Source of the DNA: Oceanicaulis sp. HLUCCA04
GTDB lineage: Bacteria; Pseudomonadota; Alphaproteobacteria; Caulobacterales; Maricaulaceae
Assembly: GCA_001314625.1 (NCBI GenBank)
Contig: LJSH01000004.1
Coordinates: 353,724 to 417,723 of the forward strand
Direction: 5' to 3'
Length of the DNA: 64,000 bases
Position numbers and translations under genes: made by a program. This document shows positions 34,840-44,103 of this stretch, piece after piece. Under the pieces are notes generated by a model. It worked only from the letters and a program-made list of their open reading frames with translations. It had not been told where the DNA came from and did not search any database. Position 1 is the stretch's first letter. Every line of letters starts with the position of its first letter.

Positions 34840-35913
34840 ATGGGTGTTTTCAACCGGACATCGCGCCTTGCGGCGCTCGAAGAGCTGGCTCTCACCCGCA
34901 TCCTCGTCCTTGACGGGGCCATGGGCACAATGATCCAGCGCCTGTCGCCTTCCGAAGAGGATTATCGCGGGGAGCGATTTGCCGGCTGGCACACCTCGCT
35001 GAAGGGCAATAATGACCTTTTGAACCTGACCATGCCGGACTCGATCCGCGCGATCCACAACGCCTATTTCAAGGCCGGAGCGGACCTGATCGAGACCAAC
35101 ACCTTTTCTGCCACCAGTATCGCGCAGGCTGATTATGCGATGGAGGACCTGGCCGACGAGATTGCGCGCGAGGGCGCACGTCTGGCGCGTGAAGCCGCTA
35201 ATGCCGTGGAGGCCGAAACCGGCTCGCCGCGCGCGGTTGCCGGTGCGATCGGCCCGACCAACAAGACCCTCTCCATCTCGCCCTCGGTAGAAGATCCCGG
35301 CTTTCGCGATGTGACCTTTGACGAAGTTCGCGAGGCCTATGCCAGCCAGGTGCTCGCCATGGCGGAGCATGTCGATTTTCTGCTGATCGAGACGATTTTC
35401 GATACGCTGAACGCCAAGGCGGCGATCAAGGCTGTGCTCGATCTGCGCAATGAGGGCAGGCTGGATCCGGCCATTCCGCTCATGCTGTCGGGCACGATCA
35501 CGGATGCGTCTGGCCGCACGCTGTCAGGCCAGACCACCGAAGCCTTCTGGAACTCGGTGCGCCATGCAAGGCCGTGGGCGGTGGGGCTCAACTGCGCGCT
35601 CGGCGCCAAGCAGCTGCGCCCCTATGTGGCCGAGATGAGCCGCATCGCGGGCACGCGCGTGCTGGCCTATCCCAATGCCGGCCTGCCCAACGCCTTTGGC
35701 GAGTATGACGAGACGCCAGACGAGACGGCGGCCTATATCGCCGACTGGTCCAGGGGCGGGCTGGTCAACATTGTCGGCGGGTGCTGCGGCACCACGCCCG
35801 ATCACATCGCGGCGATTGCAAGGGCGGCGTTTGCGGGCAAGCCGCGCGCCATACCCGAACGCCCGCGCGCCATGCGCCTCTCGGGCCTTGAACCGTTTGA
35901 ACTGGCATCGTGA
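34840..35913 (+). CDS. metH: Methionine synthase, homocysteine-binding subunit (split MetH N-terminal part)
   Basis: This 357-residue protein is the zinc-dependent homocysteine S-methyltransferase module of MetH. The N-terminus has [16 protein letters not shown], and the zinc cysteines are in [14 protein letters not shown] and [15 protein letters not shown]. The other MetH domains are encoded by the next gene, 3 bases downstream. The ATG at 34840 follows the metF stop by 4 bases. Split MetH is known in alphaproteobacteria, so this is not a frameshift artefact. Confidence 0.93.
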   Translation: MGVFNRTSRLAALEELALTRILVLDGAMGTMIQRLSPSEEDYRGERFAGWHTSLKGNNDLLNLTMPDSIRAIHNAYFKAGADLIETNTFSATSIAQADYAMEDLADEIAREGARLAREAANAVEAETGSPRAVAGAIGPTNKTLSISPSVEDPGFRDVTFDEVREAYASQVLAMAEHVDFLLIETIFDTLNAKAAIKAVLDLRNEGRLDPAIPLMLSGTITDASGRTLSGQTTEAFWNSVRHARPWAVGLNCALGAKQLRPYVAEMSRIAGTRVLAYPNAGLPNAFGEYDETPDETAAYIADWSRGGLVNIVGGCCGTTPDHIAAIARAAFAGKPRAIPERPRAMRLSGLEPFELAS

Positions 35914-35916
35914 TTC

Positions 35917-38604
35917 ATGACTGACACCGCCCAGCCCCGTGCCGTGTTTGTAAACGTTGGTGAGCGCACCAATGTCACCGGCTCTGCGCGCTTCAAAAAG
36001 CTGATCAAGGAGGGCGATTACGCCACCGCCCTTGATGTCGCGCGCCAGCAGGTCGAGGCCGGGGCGCAGGTGATCGATGTCAACATGGATGAGGGCCTGC
36101 TGGATTCAAAGCAGGCCATGACGACCTTCCTCAATCTCATCGCCACCGAGCCGGATATTGCCCGCGTGCCGGTGATGATCGACTCATCCAAATGGGAGGT
36201 GATCGAGGCGGGCCTGAAATGCGTCCAGGGCAAGGCCATCGTCAACTCCATCTCGCTCAAGGAGGGCGAGGACAGCTTCCGCGAGCAGGCGAAAGCGTGC
36301 CTCGCCTATGGCGCAGCCGTGGTGGTGATGGCGTTCGACGAGGACGGTCAGGCCGACACGAAAGAGCGCAAGGTCGAGATCTGCGAGCGGGCCTATCGTA
36401 TCCTTGTCGAGGAGCTGGGCTTCCCGCCGGAAGACATCATCTTCGATCCCAATATCTTCGCCGTGGCGACGGGGATCGAAGAGCACAACGATTACGCCAA
36501 CGCCTTCATCGAGGCCACGCGCGAGATCAGGAAGCGCCTGCCGGGCGTGCACATCTCCGGCGGCGTGTCCAACATCTCGTTCTCCTTCCGCGGCAATGAG
36601 CCGGTGCGTCAGGCCATGCACTCGGTATTTTTGTACCATGCCATCAAGGCAGGCATGGATATGGGCATCGTCAATGCCGGCCAGCTGGAAATCTATGACG
36701 AGATCGAGCCCAAATTGCGCGAGCTGGTCGAGGACGTAATCCTCAACCGGCGCGGCGATGCCACGGAGCGCCTGCTGGAGGCCGCTGAAGCCTATCGCGA
36801 TAGCGGAGAGGCTGAAGAGAAGGCTGCCGCCGAATGGCGCTCCCTGCCCGTTGCAGAGCGTCTGAAGCATGCCCTGATCAAGGGCATTGACGAGTTTGTG
36901 GTGGAAGACACTGAGGAGGCCCGTCAGGCCGCCGAGCGTCCGCTGCACGTCATTGAAGGCCCGCTCATGGACGGGATGAACGTGGTGGGGGACCTGTTTG
37001 GCGAGGGCAAGATGTTCCTGCCGCAGGTCGTCAAATCAGCCCGGGTCATGAAAAAGGCCGTCGCCCATCTCTTCCCCTACATGGAAGCCGAGCGCGAAGC
37101 TGCGGGTCTGGAAAAGGAATCCAACGGGCTTGTCGTTATGGCGACGGTCAAAGGCGATGTGCACGATATCGGCAAGAATATTGTCGGCGTCGTCTTGCAG
37201 TGTAACGGCTATGACGTGGTGGATCTGGGCGTGATGGTGGCCCCGGAGAAGATTCTGGAGGCCGCGCGTGAGCACAAGGCCGACATTATCGGCCTGTCCG
37301 GCCTTATCACCCCATCGCTGGATGAAATGGTGTTTCTGGCCAGCGAAATGGAGCGGGAGGGGTTTGACCTGCCCCTTCTGATCGGCGGGGCGACCACCAG
37401 CCCGGCGCATACCGCGGTCAAGATCGAACCGGCCTATGGCAAGGCGCCGGTCGTTCACGTCCATGATGCCAGCCGCGCGGTCGGCGTTGTCTCCAAATTG
37501 CTCTCGGGAACGCAGCGCCAGCCCTATTGGGAAGAGGTCAAGGCCAATTATGCGCGCATCCGCGAGACGCGGGCCCGCACGCAGGGCAATCGCCGCCGCG
37601 TGTCACTGGAAGATGCGCGCAAGCGCGCCTTTGACGCCGATGCCACCGGCCATCAGCCGGTCAGGCCGCTAAGGCCCGGCCTCACTACCATTGATGATGT
37701 GCGTCTGGCGGACCTGCGCGATTATATCGACTGGACGCCCTTCTTCCTGTCCTGGGAGATGAAGGGCAGCTATCCGGCCATTTTTGATGATCCCAACCGG
37801 GGCGAGGCGGCGCGCGCCCTGTTTGATGATGCGCAGGCCATGCTCGACAAGATGGTCAGTAAAGACTGGCTCAGACCCAGAGGCGTTGTCGGCCTGTGGC
37901 CGGCGCGGCGCAAGGGCGACGATATCGAGCTGTTTGCCGACGAGACCTGCAAGGCCCGCATTGGCCGGTTTTTCGGCTTGCGCCAGCAGGCCGAAAAGGA
38001 GGGCGAAAACCCGTATCTGTCCGTCTTCGATTTCGTCCGCAGCGATGTGACAGACTGGGTAGGCGCGTTTGCCGTGACGTCCGGCGACGCGGAAGATTTG
38101 ATCGCGGAACGCTTCAAGAAAGCCAATGATGACTATTCGGCGATCCTGTTCCAGGCGCTCGCCGACCGTTTTGCCGAGGCCTTTGCCGAATATCTCCATG
38201 AACGGGTGCGCAAGGAAATCTGGGGCTATGCCAAGGACGAGAAGCTATCGACGGACGAGCTGGTGCGCGAAGCCTATGCGGGCATCCGCCCGGCGCCGGG
38301 TTATCCCGCCCAGCCCGACCATACCGAGAAGGACACGCTTTTCGGCCTGCTCGAAGCGACGCAGCGCACTGGCATCAGGCTGACCGAGAGCCGAGCCATG
38401 TACCCGGCGGCATCGGTATCCGGCCTTTATCTTGGGCACCCCGACAGTTTCTATTTCGCTGTTGGCCGCATCATGCGCGACCAGGTGGAAGACTATGCGG
38501 CGCGCAAGGGCTGGAGCGTTGCAGAGGCCGAGAAGGCGCTGGCGCCGGTGCTGGGCTATGAGCCTGATGCCGCCCGCCGCGAAGAGGCCGACGCGGCGGC
38601 CTGA
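35917..38604 (+). CDS. metH: Methionine synthase, folate/cobalamin/activation subunit (split MetH C-terminal part)
   Basis: This 895-residue protein contains the methyltetrahydrofolate-binding domain ([20 protein letters not shown]), the cobalamin cap and Rossmann domains ([20 protein letters not shown], with the DxHxxG lower-ligand His) and the C-terminal SAM-dependent reactivation domain ([20 protein letters not shown]). Together with the preceding subunit it remethylates homocysteine to methionine. Only 3 bases separate the two genes. No cobalamin riboswitch is seen upstream; control appears to be through the metF operator. Confidence 0.95.
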   Translation: MTDTAQPRAVFVNVGERTNVTGSARFKKLIKEGDYATALDVARQQVEAGAQVIDVNMDEGLLDSKQAMTTFLNLIATEPDIARVPVMIDSSKWEVIEAGLKCVQGKAIVNSISLKEGEDSFREQAKACLAYGAAVVVMAFDEDGQADTKERKVEICERAYRILVEELGFPPEDIIFDPNIFAVATGIEEHNDYANAFIEATREIRKRLPGVHISGGVSNISFSFRGNEPVRQAMHSVFLYHAIKAGMDMGIVNAGQLEIYDEIEPKLRELVEDVILNRRGDATERLLEAAEAYRDSGEAEEKAAAEWRSLPVAERLKHALIKGIDEFVVEDTEEARQAAERPLHVIEGPLMDGMNVVGDLFGEGKMFLPQVVKSARVMKKAVAHLFPYMEAEREAAGLEKESNGLVVMATVKGDVHDIGKNIVGVVLQCNGYDVVDLGVMVAPEKILEAAREHKADIIGLSGLITPSLDEMVFLASEMEREGFDLPLLIGGATTSPAHTAVKIEPAYGKAPVVHVHDASRAVGVVSKLLSGTQRQPYWEEVKANYARIRETRARTQGNRRRVSLEDARKRAFDADATGHQPVRPLRPGLTTIDDVRLADLRDYIDWTPFFLSWEMKGSYPAIFDDPNRGEAARALFDDAQAMLDKMVSKDWLRPRGVVGLWPARRKGDDIELFADETCKARIGRFFGLRQQAEKEGENPYLSVFDFVRSDVTDWVGAFAVTSGDAEDLIAERFKKANDDYSAILFQALADRFAEAFAEYLHERVRKEIWGYAKDEKLSTDELVREAYAGIRPAPGYPAQPDHTEKDTLFGLLEATQRTGIRLTESRAMYPAASVSGLYLGHPDSFYFAVGRIMRDQVEDYAARKGWSVAEAEKALAPVLGYEPDAARREEADAAA

Positions 38605-38607
38605 GGG

Positions 38608-39357
38608 TTAGCCCCCGCCACACGCCGGGCAGGAGGGATCGCGTGCCAGCTTCACCGTGCGCAAGGCGCCTGACAATCCGTCCACGATCTGGACCCGGCC
38701 GATGAGCGGCTCGCCTGCGCCGGTGATCAGCTTGATCGCTTCGAGCGCCATCAGCGTGCCCGCAATGCCGGTAATGGCCCCGACAATGCCGGTAACCGCG
38801 CAGCTTTCGGCATCGGGTGGAATGTCCGGCACCAGACAGCGATAGCACGGTGCGTGGCTTCCCAGATGCGGCGCAAAGGTTGAAACCTGCCCGTCCCAGC
38901 GGCCCACAGCCCCCGAGACAAGCGCGATACGCGCCGCGATGGCGGCTGCGTTGACGGCAAAGCGCGTGGCAAAATCATCGCAGCCATCGAGCACCAGATC
39001 CGCGCCGGCGAGCAAGCCGGGCAGGCTGGCCGGGTCCGCGCGGCCATGAACGGGTTCTATCCGCACAGCGGGGTCCAGCGCGGCGAGCGCATCGCGTGCC
39101 GCGTCCACCTTCTGCCGGCCGATATCGGCTGTGCGGAACAGCACCTGACGCTGAAGATTGTCCAGGCTGACAGTGTCCGGGTCGATAATGACCAGCTCGC
39201 CAATCCCCGCTGCGGCCAGATAGAGCGCGGCCGGCGCGCCCAGCCCGCCAGCTCCGATCATCACCACGCGGGCGGCTCCCAGCCTTGCTTGCCCCGGACC
39301 CCCGATTTCCTTCAACAGGATGTGGCGGGCATGACGGTCGATATCGGTCTTGCGCAC
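38608..39357 (-). CDS. moeB: ThiF/MoeB-family adenylyltransferase
   Basis: This 249-residue E1-like enzyme adenylates the C-terminal Gly of a ubiquitin-like sulfur carrier (MoaD or ThiS). The nucleotide-binding motif is VVMIGAGGLGAPAALYLAAA, followed by VSLDNLQRQVLF and DLVLDGCDDFATRFAVN. Zinc-binding cysteine pairs are seen in PCYRCLVP and, at the very C-terminus, CPACGGG. The chosen start is GTG 39357 with AAAGGA about 10 bases upstream; a longer in-frame extension is not family-like. The carrier protein is not in the window. Confidence 0.85.
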   Translation of the reverse strand: MRKTDIDRHARHILLKEIGGPGQARLGAARVVMIGAGGLGAPAALYLAAAGIGELVIIDPDTVSLDNLQRQVLFRTADIGRQKVDAARDALAALDPAVRIEPVHGRADPASLPGLLAGADLVLDGCDDFATRFAVNAAAIAARIALVSGAVGRWDGQVSTFAPHLGSHAPCYRCLVPDIPPDAESCAVTGIVGAITGIAGTLMALEAIKLITGAGEPLIGRVQIVDGLSGALRTVKLARDPSCPACGGG

Positions 39358-39433
39358 CTTCAGAAGTCCTTTCAGGCAGCGTTCATCACGGCCATAGCAC
39401 GCTGAACGCGAAACGGTCCAAGGGAGGTGTGTG

Positions 39434-39874
39434 ATGACACAGGGCAAATCACGGCTGCGGCTGACACTGGCGGCGGCGCTGGCAGTGCTTGTGACGGCGT
39501 GTGCGACGCAGGAAGGCTATCGCCAACGGGCGGCATTGCATATCGGCCAGTCTTCCGATGCGCTGATCGTCGAGCGTGGCTCGCCGGTGGAGCGTGACTT
39601 CCTGAGCGATGGCTCGGAGGTCTGGACCTATTTCGTCTCCGAGCAGCGCCATGATCCGGGCGGCTATTCCACGATTCCGCGCGAGCGGCGGATCGTCTGG
39701 GTTGATAGAGACGGCATCGAACATGTCCGCATCGAACAGTATGAGGAGACTGTTTACACCCCGCCGCGCAGCTGGATTGTGGAATGCGAGACCCGCTTCG
39801 TCATCTCGCCCGATGGCGTTGTTCGCGATTTCCGGTTCGAGGGCAATGCCTGCCGGGCGCCGGAGATCGGGTGA
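39434..39874 (+). CDS. Lipoprotein of unknown function
   Basis: This 146-residue protein has a signal peptide with lipobox VTAC (LAVLVTACATQEG). The mature part (QSSDALIVERGSPVERDFLS, SEVWTYFVSE, VISPDGVVRDFRFEGNAC) resembles the small SmpA/OmlA-like fold seen in outer-membrane lipoproteins, but I cannot assign a family. The ATG at 39434 follows GGGAGG by about 9 bases. Confidence 0.7.
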   Translation: MTQGKSRLRLTLAAALAVLVTACATQEGYRQRAALHIGQSSDALIVERGSPVERDFLSDGSEVWTYFVSEQRHDPGGYSTIPRERRIVWVDRDGIEHVRIEQYEETVYTPPRSWIVECETRFVISPDGVVRDFRFEGNACRAPEIG

Positions 39875-39927
39875 TGCTGCCGCACTGAATGCTGGCAGTG
39901 GGGGGCGAAACGGGCCAGCTTGCGCCC

Positions 39928-41229
39928 ATGTCTGACCTTCCCGCTTCCGCGCCGCCCGGTCTTGACGGGCCCGTGCTGGACTATCTCGTCAATGGCCGCG
40001 CCCATGTCTTTCTGACCGGGCGTGCCGGTACAGGCAAGACAACGCTGACGCGTGCCGTGCTGGAACGGCTGGGGCCAACAGCCGCCGTGCTGGCGCCTAC
40101 AGGTGTCGCGGCGATGCAGGCGGGCGGGCAGACCCTGCACGCGTTTTTCCGTCTGCCGCCGCGCCTGGTGGAGCCGTCCGATATTCGCCGCTTGCGTCAT
40201 GCACGCGCGGTAAAGGCGCTCAAAACGCTGGTCATCGACGAAATTTCCATGGTGCGCGCCGACATGATGTGGGCGATTGATGCGAGCCTGCGCCTCAACC
40301 GAGAAAGCTCTGAACCCTTTGGCGGCGTGCGCATGATCGTGGTGGGCGATCTTCCCCAGCTTCCCCCCGTCGTGCGCGAGGAGGAAGCCGGATATCTGGA
40401 AATGGCCTATGGCGGTCCGTTCTTTTTTCACCCGCCAGCGTTTCGTGATGCGGGCTTCTCGATGCTGGAACTGACCAAGGTTCATCGCCAGGCCGATCCC
40501 GATTTCGTGCAGATACTCAATGCGGTGAGAACCGGGGAGCTGACACGCGAAGAAGGCGCAGTGCTCAATACCCGCGTCACCGGCCGTTCCGGGCTTGAGG
40601 CGAGCGCCACGCACGTGGTTCTCACGCCGACCAATGAGGCGGCCTTCCGCATCAATGCCCAGAGGCTTGATGCGCTGCCCGGAAAACCGGAACTGATCGA
40701 GGGCAAGACCTCCGGCCAGTTTGATCAGCGCATCATGCCGACCGATGATCCGCTCATCCTGAAACGCGGCGCGCGCGTCATGCTGCTGCGCAATGATCCC
40801 GGCGGACGCTGGGTCAATGGATCATTGGGTGAAGTGGTCGGCTTTTCAGACGGGTCGGCCATGGTGAAAGTGGGCGATGAGGTTCACCGTATCGAGCCGG
40901 TGCAGTGGGACCGTCTGGCCTATAGCTACGACCCGGCGGCCAAATCACTGAAAAAGGAAACGGTGGGCAGCTTCACCCAGCTTCCGCTTCGTCTTGCCTG
41001 GGCGATGACCATTCACAAGGCGCAAGGCATGACGCTGGACCGGGTGTATCTGGATCTGCCCGGACGCCTGTTTGCGCACGGCCAGGCCTATGTGGCGCTG
41101 TCGCGCGCCCGCACGCTGGAGGGCATGGAGCTGTCACGGCCCTTGCGGCCGTCCGACATTATTGTCGATCAGCGCATTTTCGACGTGAGAAGCTATTGCG
41201 ATAGCGCGCCAGCCTCGCTCGAAGGCTAA
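39928..41229 (+). CDS. PIF1-like helicase / AAA ATPase
   Basis: This ~433-residue SF1B helicase-like protein has Walker A HVFLTGRAGTGKTTLTRAVL, Walker B KTLVIDEISMVRADMM, motif III VVGDLPQLPPVV and the C-terminal UvrD-like LAWAMTIHKAQGMTLDRVYL and AYVALSRARTLEGMELSRPL. This is the domain order of bacterial PIF1/RecD2-like DNA helicases. It may act in replication or repair of blocked forks. The start is uncertain: ATG 39928 or an in-frame ATG at 39889. Confidence 0.82.
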   Translation: MSDLPASAPPGLDGPVLDYLVNGRAHVFLTGRAGTGKTTLTRAVLERLGPTAAVLAPTGVAAMQAGGQTLHAFFRLPPRLVEPSDIRRLRHARAVKALKTLVIDEISMVRADMMWAIDASLRLNRESSEPFGGVRMIVVGDLPQLPPVVREEEAGYLEMAYGGPFFFHPPAFRDAGFSMLELTKVHRQADPDFVQILNAVRTGELTREEGAVLNTRVTGRSGLEASATHVVLTPTNEAAFRINAQRLDALPGKPELIEGKTSGQFDQRIMPTDDPLILKRGARVMLLRNDPGGRWVNGSLGEVVGFSDGSAMVKVGDEVHRIEPVQWDRLAYSYDPAAKSLKKETVGSFTQLPLRLAWAMTIHKAQGMTLDRVYLDLPGRLFAHGQAYVALSRARTLEGMELSRPLRPSDIIVDQRIFDVRSYCDSAPASLEG

Positions 41230-41239
41230 GGCGCAAAGG

Positions 41240-41689
41240 CTAGACGCCGGTAGAGCCGAACCCGCCTGTGCCGCGTGCGGTCTTGTCCAGCGTAACGACA
41301 GCCACCAGCTCGGCCTGAACGACAGGGGCGATGATCATCTGCGCGATGCGTTCGCCGCGCCTGACCACAAACGGTTCGCGCCCGTGATTGATCAGGTTTA
41401 CCCGGATCTCGCCGCGATAGTCGGCATCGATCGTACCGGGCGTGTTGACGCAGGAAATGCCAAACTTGGCGGCCAGCCCGGAACGGGGCCGGATCTGCGC
41501 CTCATACCCTTCAGGCAGGGCAATGGCCAGACCGGTCGGGATAAGCTTCCACTCGCCCGGCTGCAGGGTGACGGGGGAGTCTTCCGGCAGGGCAGCAGGC
41601 AAATCCATGCCTGCCGATCCCGGTGTCTGATAGCGCGGCAGGTCCAGGCCCGCAAAATGCTCCAGCGCCTTGATGCGCACCTGAACCAT
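41240..41689 (-). CDS. dut: dUTP diphosphatase
   Basis: This 149-residue trimeric dUTPase hydrolyses dUTP to dUMP. All five motifs are present: [51 protein letters not shown] and the C-terminal [11 protein letters not shown]. It lies near coaBC and ubiB/ubiE, an order conserved in alphaproteobacteria. Confidence 0.96.
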   Translation of the reverse strand: MVQVRIKALEHFAGLDLPRYQTPGSAGMDLPAALPEDSPVTLQPGEWKLIPTGLAIALPEGYEAQIRPRSGLAAKFGISCVNTPGTIDADYRGEIRVNLINHGREPFVVRRGERIAQMIIAPVVQAELVAVVTLDKTARGTGGFGSTGV

Positions 41690-41712
41690 GAAAGAATCCC
41701 CCGCAGAAATGA

Positions 41713-42168
41713 CTATTGCGGGTTTTCTTCCATCCAGCGCTCCATTTCGTCAATCCCGTCATCGAAGCCTTCGACGGCAGCAATGAGGTCGGCGCGTTCG
41801 GTGTCGGACAGCGAGCCCATCATGACACCGATGGCATAATCACCATCCTGGATGCCAATGCTCAGCACGGTGGGGTCTTCCGGCGTACCTGAGCGGATCA
41901 TCAGCGGCATGCCTTGCAGCAGGACCTTGAAGTCATTGCGGTCGGGAACAACGCTCTCACGGTCGCACAAAATTGCCCCTGTGCCTTCGGGCAGGGGGGG
42001 CAGCTGCAAGGGTCCCGGACGGGCGGCTGCCTCACGCACCCGGAAACCTTCCAGATGGGTTGGCTGGGTGCCGGCTTCTTCCGGAATGGCAAAGCAGTCG
42101 GCCAGCGCAGGCGCGCCAATCGCTAGGCTGGCGGCCAAGGCGGCTCCACAGGCAATCAACGTCTTCAT
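41713..42168 (-). CDS. Secreted protein of unknown function
   Basis: This 151-residue protein has a signal peptide ([20 protein letters not shown] to ALA) and one early cysteine ([11 protein letters not shown]) with a second in [10 protein letters not shown], possibly forming a disulfide. The C-terminal third is acidic ([20 protein letters not shown]). No family is recognised. It lies between coaB and dut on the same strand. Confidence 0.6.
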   Translation of the reverse strand: MKTLIACGAALAASLAIGAPALADCFAIPEEAGTQPTHLEGFRVREAAARPGPLQLPPLPEGTGAILCDRESVVPDRNDFKVLLQGMPLMIRSGTPEDPTVLSIGIQDGDYAIGVMMGSLSDTERADLIAAVEGFDDGIDEMERWMEENPQ

Positions 42169-42235
42169 GTAGACACTCCAATCATCAACCGTTTGCCGCG
42201 CGGATGCCTCGGCGCCGGTCAGAACCGGTCAGAGC

Positions 42236-42904
42236 CTAACCTCGGGACGGGGTGTGTAACAAGGCCATCACGGAATCGCCCAGATGCGCCGCAATTACGC
42301 CCTTACCGGCGCGCGGCAAGGACCGGCTGGTCTCGCGCGAGACGATGAGAACGCTGTTTTCCTCGCCGCCCATCACGTCCCCGGATACGTCATTGGCGAT
42401 GATCAGATCGCAACCCTTGCGCTCCAGCTTGGCCCTGGCCAGCTTTTCCAGCTCATCCGGGCCCGGCGCGGTCTCTGCGGCAAACCCGACCACCAGAGCC
42501 GGGCGGCGGCTAGCGTCAAGGCGGGCTACTTCCTTGAGGATGTCGGGATTCTCGACCAGCTCCAGGCGGGTCAGCTCCGCCTTCTCGCCCTTCAGCTTGG
42601 CTGTGTGGCGCACTGCCGGACGCCAGTCAGCGACCGCGGCTACGCCGATAAACGCGTCGGCGGGCAGGGCTGCCATCACAGCGTCACGCATCTCGATAGC
42701 GGTCTGCACGTCCACTCGCGTCACGCCGCCCGGTGTCGGCAGGCCGACCGGGCCGGAAACCAGCGTCACTTGCGCACCGCGTTGCGCCAGAGCGTCTGCC
42801 AGCGCAAAGCCCTGACGGCCCGACGAGTGGTTGGACAGGAAGCGGACCGGGTCTATCGGTTCGATAGTAGGTCCGGCTGTGAGGATGATATGCGGTGCAC
42901 TCAT
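42236..42904 (-). CDS. coaB: Phosphopantothenate--cysteine ligase (separate CoaB)
   Basis: This 222-residue protein is the CoaB half of the usual CoaBC fusion. It has GPTIEPIDPVRFLSNHSSGR, FIGVAAVADWRPA, ENPDILKEVA, VVGFAAETA and CDLIIANDVSG. It joins cysteine to 4'-phosphopantothenate for coenzyme A. Here it is an independent reading frame whose ATG overlaps the coaC stop (ATGA at 42901-42904). Combined length with CoaC (401 residues) equals a normal fused CoaBC. Confidence 0.9.
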   Translation of the reverse strand: MSAPHIILTAGPTIEPIDPVRFLSNHSSGRQGFALADALAQRGAQVTLVSGPVGLPTPGGVTRVDVQTAIEMRDAVMAALPADAFIGVAAVADWRPAVRHTAKLKGEKAELTRLELVENPDILKEVARLDASRRPALVVGFAAETAPGPDELEKLARAKLERKGCDLIIANDVSGDVMGGEENSVLIVSRETSRSLPRAGKGVIAAHLGDSVMALLHTPSRG

Positions 42905-43440
42905 GCGTTGAGAAGGCTGATAGCGGCCTCGGCAATGCTCAATGGCTCCGCCATCCGGCCTGGCCCGAACTCGCCGCATGCCATCTCGCCCTCGTCAGGG
43001 CCGCTAAAGATAACACCCCGGCCTTGAAGGGTTGCCAGATTGGCCTGGGTGGCGGCGTGCTCCCACATGCGCACATTCATGGCCGGGGCCATCAGTACGG
43101 GCTTGTCAGTGGCCAGCAGCGTGGTGGAGGCCAGATCATCGCACAGCCCGTGGGCGGCCTTGGCCATGATGTTGGCGGTGGCCGGGGCGACGACGATCAG
43201 GTCAGCCGAGCGTGACAGCTCGATATGGCCCATCTCGGTCTCGTCGGTCAGCGAGAACAGATCGTCATAGACCTTTTCGCCGGAAAGCGCGGCCACACTC
43301 ATCGGGGTAACGAACTGCTTGGCGGCCTCGGTGAGAATGCAATGCACGCCGACGCCCCGCCTCTTGAACTCGCGGATCAGCTCCAGCGATTTATAGGCGG
43401 CGATACCGCCGGAAATGATGAGAAGGATGCGCGTGTTCAT
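42901..43440 (-). CDS. coaC: Phosphopantothenoylcysteine decarboxylase (separate CoaC)
   Basis: This 179-residue flavoprotein decarboxylates phosphopantothenoylcysteine. It shows ILLIISGGIAAYKSLELIRE, MGHIELSRSADLIVVAPATA (catalytic His), VLMAPAMNVRMWEH (PAMN motif) and GEMACGEFGPGRMAEP (catalytic Cys). The ATG 43440 overlaps the doc stop by 4 bases and its own stop overlaps coaB. The start fits the normal CoaBC N-terminus. Confidence 0.92.
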   Translation of the reverse strand: MNTRILLIISGGIAAYKSLELIREFKRRGVGVHCILTEAAKQFVTPMSVAALSGEKVYDDLFSLTDETEMGHIELSRSADLIVVAPATANIMAKAAHGLCDDLASTTLLATDKPVLMAPAMNVRMWEHAATQANLATLQGRGVIFSGPDEGEMACGEFGPGRMAEPLSIAEAAISLLNA

Positions 43441-43832
43441 AGCCGGTATGACCATTGCTTCAACCACGTGAGAAATCCCGCCTCGTCCAGCGAACCGTCC
43501 GCGAGCGCCAGCATCGTGTGCGTAGCATCGCGTTCGGTCGCATCCAGATACCAGCCATTGATCCGGAGCATCATGTAGCTGGCAATGAATGTCATACGTT
43601 TGTTGCCGTCAACGAAGGGATGGTTCTTGGCGATACCAAATCCGATGCTGGCTGCCAGATCAAAGATTTCCGGCGGCGGATCGGCGTAGGCAAGCTTGTT
43701 CTCCGCCCGGCTTATCGCCGATTTAAGAGCGCCTTCGTCGCGAAGGCCGCGCGCTCCGCCCGTAACATCCATTTCGCGTTGATAGGCATCGAGTATGGCC
43801 GGCAGCGGCAAGAGCCGGATGTCCTCGCTCAT
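43437..43832 (-). CDS. doc: Doc/Fic-family toxin
   Basis: This 131-residue protein has the Doc-type Fic motif HPFVDGNKRMTFIASY and the N-terminal LRDEGALKSAISRAENKLAY, standard for death-on-curing toxins. Doc phosphorylates elongation factor Tu and stops translation; relatives may AMPylate. The start overlaps the AbrB antitoxin stop (ATGA at 43829-43832) and its stop overlaps the coaC start, so the toxin sits in translational series with an essential biosynthetic gene. Confidence 0.92.
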   Translation of the reverse strand: MSEDIRLLPLPAILDAYQREMDVTGGARGLRDEGALKSAISRAENKLAYADPPPEIFDLAASIGFGIAKNHPFVDGNKRMTFIASYMMLRINGWYLDATERDATHTMLALADGSLDEAGFLTWLKQWSYRL

Positions 43833-44056
43833 TTGGCGAGGTCTTCGAGGGTCTTGCTGTAGCGCGTGCGGCACTCCTCATACGCTGACATGGCTGCGCT
43901 ATAGGGGGCTTCGGACTTGACCAGCGTAACGCGCCCGCCGGTAACCTCGAGCGTGACTTCGTCGCCGCGGCTGAGCCCCGCCCTTTCCAGCACTTCCTTT
44001 GGAAGCCGGACGCCGGTCGAATTGCCCTGTTTGGTCAGCTTTACGGTAATGGTCAT
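43829..44056 (-). CDS. AbrB/MazE-type antitoxin of the Doc toxin
   Basis: This 75-residue protein begins with a swapped-hairpin AbrB DNA-binding domain (KLTKQGNSTGVRLPKEVLER then GDEVTLEVTGGRVTLV) and ends in a helical toxin-binding tail (SAYEECRTRYSKTLEDLAK). GGAGG sits 7 bases before ATG 44056. Doc is classically paired with Phd; AbrB-type partners for Doc are also known. It likely autoregulates through the palindrome at 44078-44095. Confidence 0.88.
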   Translation of the reverse strand: MTITVKLTKQGNSTGVRLPKEVLERAGLSRGDEVTLEVTGGRVTLVKSEAPYSAAMSAYEECRTRYSKTLEDLAK

Positions 44057-44073
44057 CACATACCTCCACCAGC

Positions 44074-44103
44074 TATATAAGCACATAAGTGCTTACGTTG
44101 CAA
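44074..44103 (-). promoter_or_regulatory. Promoter and operator of the AbrB-Doc-coaC-coaB transcript
   Basis: On the minus strand a -35-like TTGCAA (44103-44098) and a -10-like TATATA (44079-44074) are 18 bases apart. An inverted repeat TAAGCAC-ATAA-GTGCTTA (44078-44095) fills the spacer and overlaps the ubiB stop codon. It is positioned to let the AbrB-type antitoxin repress its own promoter, and with it coaC and coaB if they depend on it. Confidence 0.65.
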
